A stretch of DNA of 64,000 nucleotides from assembly GCA_010093515.1 (NCBI GenBank), contig MU001670.1, positions 967,501 to 1,031,500 on the forward strand, read 5' to 3'. This document shows positions 11,180 to 21,886 of the stretch, in pieces. Origin of the DNA: Lineolata rhizophorae (taxonomy: Eukaryota > Ascomycota > Dothideomycetes > Lineolatales > Lineolataceae). Position 1 is the stretch's first letter. Each line of letters starts with the position of its first letter. The position numbers and the translations under genes are program-made. The notes beneath the pieces were generated by a model. The model ran no database searches and was not told the origin of the DNA. It worked only from the letters and a program-made list of their open reading frames with translations.

Positions 11180-11930
11180 AACAACAACCAACTCATTGAG
11201 TCCCTAGACGTTACCATGAGACGGTGCTTGTCCGATGCTTAGGCAGTCCTACGGCGAAAGCAGATATGAAGTAATCCACTGCCATTCTGTCATCTCGTGA
11301 TCAATGCGGTCGCCTCTGTTCAAAGTACAACCACCAGTCGATCAGCAATCTTTACTATTGATGTTGGACGACAGCACCTGGTAATTCCTTTGGAGAGTGG
11401 GATTCGGACGTCATGGAAGTGAGCTGCAAGCGTCTTCTCGCGCTACAAATAGCAGGTTTAAAGCTTGTTAACTGCTAAAATGACAAACATTCCTGCGCAT
11501 CTTACAGACCAAACAAAGCTCCAACAAAAATCTTGAACAGCTTGATCCAAGAGCCCATTCTAATTTCCACAACACACACAACCTAAAAAGTATTTCTTTC
11601 GATTCTACAAACGGCCGATCTCTCAAAGCTACAAAACCTTGAGCCATAAACACAGAAAGCTCAATATAAGAACAAAACCAAAATGCAAACTATGCCGCTT
11701 CTGCAAAATCCCGGCCCGTCCTAAACAGACCCCAATCAGAAGAAAAACACCAACCTTGCATGACTTCCGCCTTCCATCACCCCTTTGAAAAGACTCATCT
11801 CCCAGGCCTCCGAATTACTAACAATACTCTTTCAACCCTAGACAGACCAGACGCCCAAAAAAAATCCAACCTCAAACCCAAAACCAAAAGCAAAGCCACC
11901 AACCCCCCCGCCCCCTCACCATCCGACACC
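11180..11930. other. Intergenic, kinase relic to PFA3
   Basis: No gene supported. It holds the presumed 3' UTR of PFA3 near 11700-11930. It is otherwise moderately AT-rich with no repeats or RNA genes that I can recognise. Confidence 0.4.
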
Positions 11931-13962
11931 CTACGACGGCCCCCACCGACTCCACCCCTCCGCCTCATCCTCCACCGCCCGCCTCCCCCGATTATACCTA
12001 GCCGGCGTCCTCCCCCTCCCCCTCCCCCTCCCCAACCCCTTCCTCCCCCCCGGCGCCGGCCCCAGAAACTCCCCCGGAACATCATTCCACGAGCCCGCCG
12101 CGCCGTCCCCTCCCAACAACCTCCTCCTCCCACCATCCCCCTCATCACTGCTCGTCTCGTACGCATCGTCCCCGGAGCCCGGCCGCCCGGGCGCCGCCCC
12201 CGCCGCCGCCGTCGCCGGCCTCGGCGCCAAGTCCCTCAGCTGCACCGCGCCCGCCTCGTCCGCGTAGGCGCCCGGCCCGCGCCCCAGGATGGCGTCCGCC
12301 TTGCCCGGCGACCTGCGGGCCTCGCCCCGCACGACGGCGACGCCGTTGGACGTGGTGAGGTAGGCGCCGGGGGCGGCGCGCCCGTCGCCGCCATCGTCGT
12401 CGTCGTCGGCGTCATCGTCGGCGGCGGCGTCGGCGCGGGCGTCCCACATGGCGTGCTGGGGCGCGTTGAGGCGCCTGGGCAGGGGGCGCGGGCCGTCCTC
12501 GGCGCCAGCCCAGTCGAGCGGCGGGCTCGGGAACGGGCTGTCGGAGCCCCAGCCGGCGGCGCGCTCCCTCTCCTTCTGGCGGCGCATCTCGGCGGCGCGG
12601 TGGCGCGCGATGCGCCCGCGCGCGCGCTGCCACTCCGGGTTCGCGTCCCAGACCCAGCCGTCGCCCGTCGAGTTGCACACGGGGAGGAACCAGAGCGGCG
12701 CGCGCGGCCCGAAGACGTGGCCCAGGTTGCGCCGCCAGCCGAGGTCGAAGGCGTTGGGCAGCGCCTCCGAGTCGCGCGAGTCGAGGTAGTCGGCCCAGCG
12801 GTCGTGGGCTCGGGCCCGCTCCAGGTCGGTCCAGGTGCGGCGCAGCGCGGAGACGGCGGGGGAGCCGTTGGCGTAGGCGTCGGCGTCGGCGAAGCCGCCC
12901 GTCGGGTTCGAGTAGTCGGGCCGGTCGTCCTCGCCTTCTTCGGGGCGCGTGACGCCGGGCAGGGCGTTGGCGTGGATTTCACGCAGCTGGTCGCCGATGC
13001 TGGGACGGCCGGCTGGTACGGCGTCGTTGCCATCGACGTAGTGGCGCTGTTGCTGCTGTTGCTGCTGGTGCTGCAGCTGGACCTGCATCGTCCTGCGCAG
13101 CGGCGAGAGGTAGCGCGTCTTCTCGAGGCTCTCGATGGTGGTTTGGTTCTTGGTGGCGAGGTAGAGGTGCCAGGCGGTGAAGCCGGAGAGGACGAGGCCG
13201 ATGATCCCCGCTAGGACCGCTAGCAGGATGTTATTGAGCGGCATCAGCTTCTCGAGGTACTGGCCGTGGCTGATGAGCTCGGCCCAGGTCCAGCTCGCGG
13301 CCACGGCGAAGCACACCCAGCAGAAGAGGCACGTGTAGATGAGGAATAGCAGGAAGGGCTTGTAGTTGCGCAGGCCGACGCAGGCCGCCAGCCACGGGCA
13401 GTGGTGGTCCATCTTGAGCACGCATCGCCGGCACGTCGAGCAGTGGTGCGCCCGGTCCGGCTTCTGCGTCTGGCACTTCTTGCAGAAGCGCAGCCCGCCG
13501 TCCGACTTCACTGTGAACGACGTGTATGCCAAAGGCTGCGGGTCTTCGGTCGTCGGTAGCGCGCTGTATTGTGAGCGGCGAGTCACTGGCGAGCCCGGGT
13601 CGGTGAATACGGCAATGGTGTATGACCAATTCAGGAGAATATATAGCGCGATACCGATGAAGGATGTCGTCTTGCCTAAACTGCCATGTGAGCTCGATGC
13701 ACAACCATTTTATGTGCTCTTCAAGGTCTGCGTCCACATCGTCCTTTCAAGCCAAAGCCAACGTACCAGTCCACACTCCCTGCACCGGTAAACTCCCTAT
13801 GCTGACCTCCACCCACACGGCCCATGTCGTGAGGCCGTAAACGAAGAGAAGCGGGAAGTATGTGATGGCGTTGCAGCAATACCGCTCGCACCGGCGGGCC
13901 CAGCTGCGTCGGCGCCTACTAAAAGACGAAGGGGAGGACGGCGGCGATCCAAGGGTGGCCAT
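11931..13962 (-). CDS. PFA3: Palmitoyltransferase Pfa3 (DHHC family)
   Basis: S-acyltransferase that attaches palmitate to cysteines of membrane-associated proteins. In yeast Pfa3 modifies Vac8 at the vacuole. Two exons, 13962-13767 and 13675-11931 (646 aa), with a 91-bp intron. Membrane segments are seen at about residues 25-50 (NAITYFPLLFVYGLTTWAVW), 67-90 (TSFIGIALYILLNWSYTIAVF), and after the catalytic domain (KPFLLFLIYTCLFCWVCFAV; ILLAVLAGIIGLVLSGF). The zinc-binding DHHC cysteine-rich domain runs FCKKCQTQKPDRAHHCSTC to DHHCPW (D155-C158, catalytic C158) and GLRNYKPF. LESLEKTRYLSPLRR after the last TM is typical of Pfa3. The C-terminal 350 residues are hydrophilic, Asp/Arg/Gly-rich and poorly conserved. 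The long open frame on the opposite strand is a shadow. Confidence 0.9.
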
Positions 13963-15586
13963 GGTTGGCTAACGGATCCGTGAAGGGCACGGGAGGTCGG
14001 AGGGCTCGAGGTATAGTGTATAGCGGGACGCTGTGCGACACGTCGGTTCGAAGGGCTCCGGAGATGTGCAGTCTACGGCGTCGTCGAGGTCTGCAAATGC
14101 TCGGACGCTTTGCGCACAATGCTCGTCCGGGAGCTCGTCCGTCTATGGAATGCTTTGCAAGGAAGCGTGTCCGGAGGGCCTCTTCCTCTCATCGGCCAAC
14201 CCTCGGCACAGTGCAGCCAGCAGGCGCCTTCATGCCATGCTGCCCGAAGAGCGAAGAGCAAAGGAGAAACGGGATCGTGGATGCTTCCCGCGGACCGAGG
14301 CTCGACGGCGAGGCGCGAGAAGGACGATGGGCCCGGTTCAAGGCGTTCGGGCTTCGACGGCGTTTCACAGATGCGGCGGTTAGGGGTGCCGAGTCATGCA
14401 GCAAGAACGCCAAGCCGCTCTTCCGAGCCGCGCAGGTCTTTCGGAAGAGAAAAGAAGAGAAGAGTTGGCAAACCGAAAAAGCGCCCGGTTGCTCCGGACG
14501 CAGCGCAAGGAGAAGAGAAATCGCAGCGCAGGGCGTAGGCTGGGCTGTGCTGGCGGCCGATGACATGAGGGTCCGCCCCGGGCCAATTGGATGCGTCGGA
14601 GGCGCGGCTCCCCTATGTATGTATATCCGCGCCTCCGTCCACCTCCTTCGACTTCCTCTTTTCTCTTTACCGATTGAAACGGTTTTTTTTGCTTTTCGTA
14701 TCCTTGCTATTAGCTTTATAAGCCCAGGTGCCGAGACTCAGTGAGGCTTGCTCCGCATACTTAGAGGGGCTGAACTGTGGCCTGCCCTTTGGCTGAATGG
14801 TTCCCATCACACGCATACTTCACTAGCACATTGCGGGAAAAGACAAGATTGGTGAAGCACTGCGTAAATTTTGAAAGCTGTTTATCTGCCACATCGAAAA
14901 GGAACCTCGAGGAGCGGGCTGGAAAGGAATTCAAAGCATCCATTCCGCACAGACGAGAGTCCCAGTCAAAAACACCAGAAATTGCGCAGTGCATTACCAT
15001 TATTTTATGAGTTAAACGACAAAAAAGAGCCGTAGACGGGATCTCAGATTATGTCGCAGTGCCAAGTGCAGTTTGCCGCAGAAGTAGCATCGCAGAACGA
15101 CGGCTACTCCATGCTCTGAAAAGCCCAGTCCTCGAACCTCTCTTTTTTATGCCGTAAAAGGGGTGGATCCGGAGAATGCAAAAAAGGAAATCAAGTGCAG
15201 GCCCACATGGCAAAGCCGCACTGGAATGCAGGGAAAATCGGAGCAAGGAAAAAACCCCCAATGCCAAAGAAAAGGAAAAGAAGTCAGAGTTTTTCGGTAG
15301 TAGCGTCCAGCTAGAGCATCATCCATCGCGGGAAAGACTTGACCTGCCTCATGATCCCGACCGACCCAACAAACAGCCGGTCGAAACAGCAAAACCCCGT
15401 CCTCCGTCTATTCGTTGTCTGCCCCTGTTCCTGTGCGAAGCGCGGAATCATACGCGGAAAAAGACCGGCCGTCGACCGCGAGACGAGGGGCGAAAGGGCA
15501 AGCGCGGCGGTAGGAAGACGACGTGTGGCGATGACAGCAGGGTTGCCGCGACGAGGACCTCATGGTGGCCAGATTGTCACTTTTCT
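13963..15586. other. Intergenic, upstream of PFA3
   Basis: Contains the PFA3 promoter at its left end and the presumed 3' side of the small CaaX gene at its right end. A 259-codon open frame on the + strand (13965-14744) has no domain, no ATG-context support and a composition unlike the real genes, so I do not call it. Nothing else is recognised. Confidence 0.4.
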
Positions 15587-15655
15587 TTACATGACAATGC
15601 AGGCGGCGCCGGAGCCCTGGTTGCGGTCGGGAACCTCGATTTCGGTGGCGTACAT
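15587..15655 (-). CDS. Candidate short CaaX (prenylated) peptide, possibly an a-factor-like pheromone precursor
   Basis: A 22-codon frame from ATG 15655 (context ATCAAAATG, a good start) to TAA at 15587. It begins MYATEIEVPDR and ends SGAACIVM. The last four residues, C-I-V-M, form a CaaX box of the type farnesylated, trimmed and carboxymethylated in a-factor-like fungal pheromones. Known Pezizomycotina precursors are also about 20-30 aa and commonly end CVVM or similar. A likely 5'-leader intron (15785-15697) has donor GTAAGC, branch GCTAAC and acceptor AAAG. Upstream lies a block of AACAAT-type sites. Against this, the ORF is very short, I recognise no close homologue, and a CaaX tail can occur by chance. 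Other prenylated small proteins are possible. The function is inferred. Confidence 0.45.
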   Translation of the reverse strand: MYATEIEVPDRNQGSGAACIVM

Positions 15656-15696
15656 TTTGATGGTTGTTGTTGGTGGTTGCGCTGTAGTCTGACGAC

Positions 15697-15785
15697 CTTT
15701 AAGAGAGGTTGGTGGTTAGCTTTTTGACTTGCTCGTTGGCTTGGTTTTTTTTTTTTGTGTCCGGGATGGGTATTGGTGGGCTTAC
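15697..15785 (-). other. Candidate 5'-leader intron of the CaaX peptide gene
   Basis: Minus-strand GTAAGC donor at 15785, a GCTAAC branch-like sequence about 20 nt before the acceptor, and a TTAAAG acceptor ending at 15697. It sits 41 nt upstream of the ATG. Support is from splice signals only. Confidence 0.4.
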
Positions 15786-16017
15786 TGTAGTAGTAGTAGT
15801 GATTCGTGCTGATGTTTGTTGGTGCTGGGAAGAAAGTCGAGTTCCAGACGGGCGGCATGCTGAGTTATTTATGCTTTTGCCGGCGGATACAACTATCGAC
15901 CAGATCACTTGGAATTCGGGAGAGGTTTGGTTTGCTCTTTGATGAGAATCAACGGGCCACTGGATTTCCTTGTCCTGGATGCGAGTATTCTTGGAGTTCG
16001 AAGGAGGAAAACGGGAT

Positions 16018-16271
16018 GGCGTCCGAAATTCCATTGCAGATAAAGGCGTGGCGTCTAATTGTTCACACGAGAACAATTGTGGTAGAGGGAGGCCAATTGT
16101 TCTAATTGGCGCTTTCCAAAAGCATGACTGCCCTGTCCCGCAGGGGTAAAAGTGGAAGGCGTCCGAAATGCCAGGCCAGATAAAGGGTGTGGCGTCTAAT
16201 TGTTCTCGTGGAGAACAATTGTGGTGGAGGGAGACCAATTGTTCCAATTGGTGCCTTCCGAACTCACGACT
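16018..16271. repeat. 140-bp tandem repeat with GAACAATT hairpins
   Basis: Two direct copies start at GGCGTCCGAAAT (16018 and 16158, period 140 bp). Each holds GTGGCGTCTAATTGTTC, a hairpin partner GAACAATTGTGG and a second inverted element CCAATTGTTCNAATTGG. In copy 2 the hairpin arms AATTGTTCTC (16198-16207) and GAGAACAATT (16211-16220) are perfect with a 3-nt loop. In copy 1 the arms are 8 bp (16057-16064, 16071-16078). AACAAT is the core recognised by many HMG-box proteins. Confidence 0.8.
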
Positions 16272-17094
16272 ACTTCGTCTCACAGGAACATCACTTTTGT
16301 TTTCCGGATCACTTAAAAGAACAGTTGCCACAGTCGCGCGCACTTTATGAATGACAAAAAGTGAAGCTTTGGAGTTCCCGTGCCCGGAACGGGCAAGCCA
16401 ACGCTCATAATCGCGGGCATGGCTCAAGAGAGTGTATCCAGACTCACAAACCAAGGAATAGACAGAAAGAACAAAGACAACTAGATATATGGGCTAAGTG
16501 AGAAGGCAATAAACAGTGTCCGGATTTGGACCATACAGCCCGGAAGCCACGAGATCTGCATACCGCATGCGAGAATGCACGTGGAGGTCAAGCCTAGGAA
16601 TAAAGCAGCTCTCTAGACCAGCTGCCCACGGAAGACAGAATGAAGCCGCCAGCCGCAGGAGCGAACTCGTAGGCTCGGGTAGGTTTCAAACCTGAGCGCA
16701 ACGTCCTACGTGAGAAAAGGCGTCAACCACGGCTTCACCCCATAGGCACAACTACCTACACTCTCTGGCCTTGAAGAGTCATAGCCATGACTTCCCCATC
16801 CATCGCACTCATTCTCCGAGAGCCCCGTAAAAAGCACGAACCAGCAATCCTCACCCACTCCAAAGCCGTCTCCTGCGACGTAGCCCTAAGCCTCATGCGA
16901 GTCCCTAAACTTCACGTCTACCCTTTAAACCGCACGTGCATACCTAGCCATCCAGAACCCCAAACCCGCCGGTTTGATCTCCGCTCGCGGAAGTCAAACC
17001 GTCGTCCCATTCCACCAGCTCATAGTAATTTGCTGCAGAAAAAAAAAAATTCCGAGAGGTGGAAATGCTGCGGCAGGGGTGGACCAAGGGAGAG

Positions 17095-17136
17095 GAGAAC
17101 AATTGAGGTCGAAGTATGTGGGAGCTAATTGTTCTC
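17095..17136. repeat. Third inverted GAGAACAATT pair
   Basis: GAGAACAATT (17095-17104) and AATTGTTCTC (17127-17136) are perfect inverted copies of the decamer in the 16-kb tandem repeat, here separated by 22 bp. It lies in otherwise unrelated sequence about 0.9 kb away. Confidence 0.7.
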
Positions 17137-17573
17137 TGGTTGCCGCTAACCAAGAACGGGCTAGCGCATTTGATCTCTTTTTCACCACTTTCGGCGGAAA
17201 GCATAACGGAGAACCACTGCACTCCCATCACCGCTTCAGCTTGCTGTCAAAGATTTTGCAGTTCGACCCGGTTTAGCAGGCTAAACGATGACGGTGTTTT
17301 GTCGTACGTCAAATTGTCACATTGACTTTCGCAATTCAAAAACTTCGCCTAGTAGGCACTGAAGCCAGGCCGGCAATCCGCAAAAGAACACAAAAAGACA
17401 AAATGAAAAAGCATCATTCACTCGTAAATCCATCCGTACCCAACATTCCCACCCACCAAATCAAAGCATCCCGTCGGCAAACGAGCTACTCTGCCCGCAG
17501 AGCACCCACCCCGCCGCCACACCACTCCACAAAACCCAAACACTCACCCAGACACCTTCCCGGCTCCAACCCC

Positions 17574-20500
17574 TCACGTATACACCTCCTCCGTAAACGC
17601 ATTCAACCCCAACCCCTCCTTCGCAATATCCTCCTCCTTCAAAAACAGCAACGGCATCTCCACCAGGGTCCCCCTAACCCGACTCAGCACCTCCTTAACC
17701 TCCTCCACTCCGCCCGGGAACTCCTCTTTGACCACATGCCCGACCCCATACTTCGCGGGCGTTTTCTTCTTATTCTCCCCTTCCCCTTCCCCTCCCCCCT
17801 CCCCCTCCCCTTTTTCCTCCTTCTCCCCCCCGCAGAAAAACCGCCCATAGTACTCGTCGTACTGGCCCCAATTCCGCACCTCATCGCTCGGCACGCAGTG
17901 AAACACGCGCCCAAACGCCAACGTGTTGGACCGCGCGCGCGCGTTCCACAAGTTCTGCGTCTCGTCCGCGATCGGGTCCGCGACGGCCACGTCCTCCTCG
18001 CTGCCCCAGTCGTACCGGTTTCCCGCCGCCGCCAGGGGCTCGAAGTTGTCGTCGGGCGCGCCCATGTCCTGCGGCCTCAGCAGCCCGAGGTGCTTGCGCC
18101 AAATCTGGCGCCGCAGCCCGGCCGCGAACTTGCTCGCGCGCCACGCCCGCCCGCCCATGCGGCTCTCCACCGCCGTCGGGTCCTCGATCACCACGGCGAT
18201 CTCCGAGTCGTGGTAGCCGAGCTGGCTGCGGTCGTTGAGGTTGGCGCTGCCGCAGATGACGAGCCGGTCGTCGGCGATGAGCAGCTTCGAGTGCACGTAG
18301 AGCTCCTCGGATACGAAGGCGTCGATCTCGTCTACCGCCCCGCCGCCCGCCCACGGCACCCGGCGGATGTCGGTCCCGCCCAGCATGTAGCACTCGGACA
18401 CCGTGTCCCAGCGGCCGTCGCCGAGTCCCTCCATGCGGCCGATGCCATGCGCCGCGTGCTGGTACTTGTTGTAGGCGTCTTCGGCTTGTCCTCCGTACTG
18501 CTGTTGGCCATACTGCTGCTGGCCGTACTGCCCCTGCTGACCATAATGCTGACCGTGCTGGCCGTACTGCTGCCCCTGCGCATACGGCGGCGGATCGCTA
18601 TACCCCGCATCGAGCTCGTACGCCTCACGCGGCCTATCCGTCTTGCGCTCCTCGTACACGCCCCCAAACCGCTCGTCGTGGCCCTCGCGCGCCTGCTCAT
18701 ACGACACGCCCGCCTTGCGCTCCGCGTCCGCCATGGCCCCGCTCGCATTGATGCGGTCGTAGTTCCTCAGGTTGTAGAACCGTATGTAATCCATCGGGTT
18801 GACGCCCTCCCTGGCCAGCGACTCGTAGATGCTGTACCCGCCCCGGTTGATCGAGTTGTACTGGAACTCCATGATGGCGCGCGTCGAGAGCGCGTCGTCC
18901 GACTTGAGGTCGCCAGGGAAGGCCGGTACGGCGGGGATGACGACGACGATCTTGAAGCGCTCGCCGTTGCGGTGCGCACGCAGGACGCGTTCCACCATGG
19001 CGGCCCCGATCATGTTCTTGATGGGCTTCTGCTTCTCGCACGTGGCCGTGATGAAGAATTGGTTCTCGATGTAGACAAAGTGACGTGCATTGCGGATGGC
19101 CTCGATGTACGCATTTGCGATTGAGTGCTGGATGCCACCACCCTTCCGTTAGCTTCATAGACTTGACAAACCCTCCCACGGAAAGGAACAAAAATGCCTT
19201 CCTCCCGATAAAGCTCACCTCGATAGCCCCGCCATGGCTCCACTTAGCACAACTCCTCGTCAACTGGATTGCCACGCCCTCGCCCGGCCTCGGTCCGTAA
19301 TGCTGCCCCGCCGCCTGCGGACCAGGCGACGTCGGCCGACCAGCGTGGCCATACCCGCCGTGCGAGCCGTACCTCTCGCCCAGCCTCTGCACGCCCTCGC
19401 CGAGGCCCTGCTTCAACTTATCTCGTAGACCGCCCTGCCTTCCAAACAAGCCGCGCTCGTTGCCTTCGTCGAAGCCGCCGCGCTCGCCCTCGTAGGCCCC
19501 TTCTTCCTCCGGCATGCCGCGATATCCACCACCGCCGTAGCCCTGTTGGCGCTGGTAATGGGACGACGACGACGAGGACGTGTCGTGCCTGTGCTCGATG
19601 GGCGCGTACCTCTTGTCCTCTCTGACGCGGTACTTCTCCTCGTAAATGAAGTTCCATCTCTGGGCGAAGTGCGCCTGGAGGTCGTGCGTCAGCGGGCCCA
19701 TGATGCACAAGCTAACGTCGCTCCAGCCCATGCGGCTGCTCTTGGTGCGGTCCAGCTTGTTGTTCTGCCAGTGCACCACGTCCTGGAAGTCCATCACCCG
19801 CGCGTTGTTGTAGTCCTGGCCCGGGAACACGATCCGATCCATGTCGCCCGGGTGCGCGTCCGCGATGGGGTGCTGGTTGGTGTCCCAGCGGCCGTAGCAT
19901 AGGTCCAGGCCGCCCATGAAGCCGACGCGCCCGTCGATCAAACACAGCTTCTCATGGTGGGCCCAGTACAGCACCGTGTCATCCGTGGCGCCGTACAGCG
20001 CCGAGAGGGCGTTGCCCGGCAGCTTGGATGCCGTGGCTGCGTTGAGCGTTAGGTTCTGCAGAGAGCCGAGCAGGTCCTCCTGGATGGTCTGCCGGTCCGG
20101 CAGATGGTCCGGGTGCCGCAACACGGCGATGTTCGGGTGCAGATCCTCTAGGGCGTGCTTGGTGTGCGATGAGGAGACTGTCAGGGGCGGCGCGATCAGC
20201 GGGTCTGTCTTTTCTACTTCCTCGAGAGAGGTGAAGATGGCGTGAAGACCCAAGCGCGACAGAGTGCGCGTAACGGGGTCCGTCGACCGAGGAAAGAGCG
20301 AATCTAGGTAGCGAGGGAGAACGGGATTGAGCAACTTACGTGTGAGTGCTTGAGTAACCTAATAGCTAGTCAGCTAGTTCTCCTTTTCTGAAAAGCGCGG
20401 TAATGGCGGCATTGATACACACCTCCTTGTATACAATAATCTTGATCTTGACGCCTCGCTCCGCCGCGGCTTGCAGCATGCGGTCGATTCTATACTGTTC

Positions 20501-21356
20501 GTTCTTGGCCGGCGGCCTGCGCAAATACAACTCTGGGGACAGCCACCCTATTGTCCAATCACCCACATCAGCACCCGCACCTCATAGTATATATAGATAG
20601 ATGGATAACGGGGAAAGGAATATGAGACACTTACAGTCCAAAATCCAAATCTCGTGCCTCGCCTCCTCGATAGCCCTGCTTACGGCCCACATGTACCCGC
20701 ACGCGTCCACGTACCACTTGACGTCGTTACCGCCGGGGCGCTCGGGCGCGAAGCTCCAGTAACGGTGCTCGGTGTGCGTGTGGGTGCCATCGGAGCACTC
20801 GTTCACAGCGTGCGTGTGGCTGTGCCTCTCTTCGTCTTTGCCCGTGCCGAACTTGCTGCTCAGGTCGGAGCCCAGCCCGTGCACGGCGTCGTGCACCTTG
20901 TCGAAGAGGAAAGACATGCCGCCGCCGCCGCCACTGGGGCCGGGTTGAGGGCCGGAAGGGTGGTTGGAGTGGGGAGGCTGGTGGGAGGACTGTTGGATGG
21001 ACGTGGTGGTTAGTGAGGTCGGAGCCGTTCCGTTGGATGGAGGTGAAAGTATAGGTGAGTTGGGTGGGTGTAGCGAGGAATTGTAGGCAAGGATAGCGTG
21101 CAGACTTAAGAGAGGGGCACAGGCAGATCCACTGCTTTGGGAGGGATCCACGAAGCGTCTATATAGAGTGCGCTCAGGCATCCGAAGCCATACATACCTC
21201 ATGCTGCGGCGTCTGCTTGAACCGCCGGTAGATATCCCCCACCAGCCCGCGCTCCGTGCCACCACCTTCTGCCCCGCGCTCCGACTCGCCGCCGTGGTAC
21301 TCGCCGTACGCGAGCCCGTCGTCGTCATCGTCGTCGTACCGCCGCCGGCCGGACAT
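17574..21356 (-). CDS. Phospholipase D (two HKD motifs)
   Basis: Hydrolyses phosphatidylcholine or related phospholipids to phosphatidic acid. Six exons: 21356-21198, 20989-20635, 20547-20423, 20358-20340, 20177-19219 and 19127-17574 (about 1056 aa). Phases agree at every junction, and exon 4 is only 19 nt. WILDWWLSPELYLRRPP crosses the exon 2/3 joint. HKD motif 1 is HHEKLCLID followed by GRVGFMGGLDLC (about residue 294). HKD motif 2 is VHSKLLIADDRLVICGSANLNDRSQLG (about 815). IENQFFITA and the GGYSIYESL region are also typical of eukaryotic PLD. PX and PH domains of Spo14-type PLD are not seen in the short Asp-rich N-terminus, so this is the shorter fungal PLD class. A Gln/Tyr/Gly-rich insert (repeated GQQYGQ units) lies between about 690 and 750. 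It is divergent from the cyanase. The exon 1/2 acceptor is the least certain. Confidence 0.87.
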
Positions 21357-21886
21357 GGTTCACGTCAGGGCTGTGGCTGTTGCTGCCGGCACCGCCGATC
21401 GATGCGCGCACCCAGATCTGCGGGAGGTTCCAAAAGCTTGTTTTCCAGCGAGCCGACTCGTCGATCACTTGGCAACCGACGGTAGGGCGACGTCGAGCAC
21501 GCTGCTGTTCCTCGGTGCTGGTAGGGTAGAAGCGGATAAGAGATGTGGGAGAGGCCCGGACGCGGTTCCAGCTACGTCTTGGAAGAGCCGGGACAAAAGT
21601 TGGCGTTGCGTGCCGTTCGCGGGCCAATCGGGGGCCCGTCAGCCCCACGGCGGGGCTTGGATCTGGCCCAGCTGCGCGCCCCCCGCCCACCCCCTTCCGG
21701 CTACCCCGCCGTGTCCCGCATCCATCCCATCATCGATTAGTCGTAGGCTCGCCTTAAGAGGTCATCCGCCTCTCCCTCTGCCTTCGGATATGCCTGCATC
21801 TGGCTAGAGTCAGGTCCGCGGAGCGAAGTAGCAGTACATCCCTACCTCTCCCTAGAACCCCTCATCTCCACTCCGCCGAGGTCGCA
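21357..21886. promoter_or_regulatory. Shared divergent promoter, PLD / cyanase
   Basis: The 530 bp between the two start codons must hold both promoters. No TATA box stands out. Pyrimidine-rich leader sequence precedes the cyanase ATG. Confidence 0.4.

Larger units (their letters stand above)
15786..17573. other. Intergenic region upstream of the CaaX peptide, downstream of PLD
   Basis: No other gene supported. It contains the 140-bp tandem repeat described separately and a further inverted pair of the same decamer at 17095-17136. It also contains A-rich tracts, including one near 17040, and the presumed 3' UTR of the phospholipase D gene at its right end. A 251-codon open frame on the minus strand (15699-16454) runs through the repeats and is not convincing. 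Confidence 0.45.

Noticed and set aside
11760-13214. 484-codon plus-strand frame opposite PFA3
   Set aside because: Antisense shadow of the GC3-rich PFA3 tail; Pro/Arg/Val-rich without family features.
13965-14744. 259-codon plus-strand frame upstream of PFA3
   Set aside because: No domain, mixed composition, and overlapped by equally long frames in other phases; it lies in the PFA3 promoter.
15699-16454. 251-codon minus-strand frame running through the AACAAT repeats
   Set aside because: It includes a poly-A tract, the tandem hairpin repeats and the candidate leader intron; no protein family is recognisable.
17322-19124. 600-codon plus-strand frame opposite phospholipase D
   Set aside because: Antisense to the conserved HKD-containing exon; composition is that of a shadow frame.
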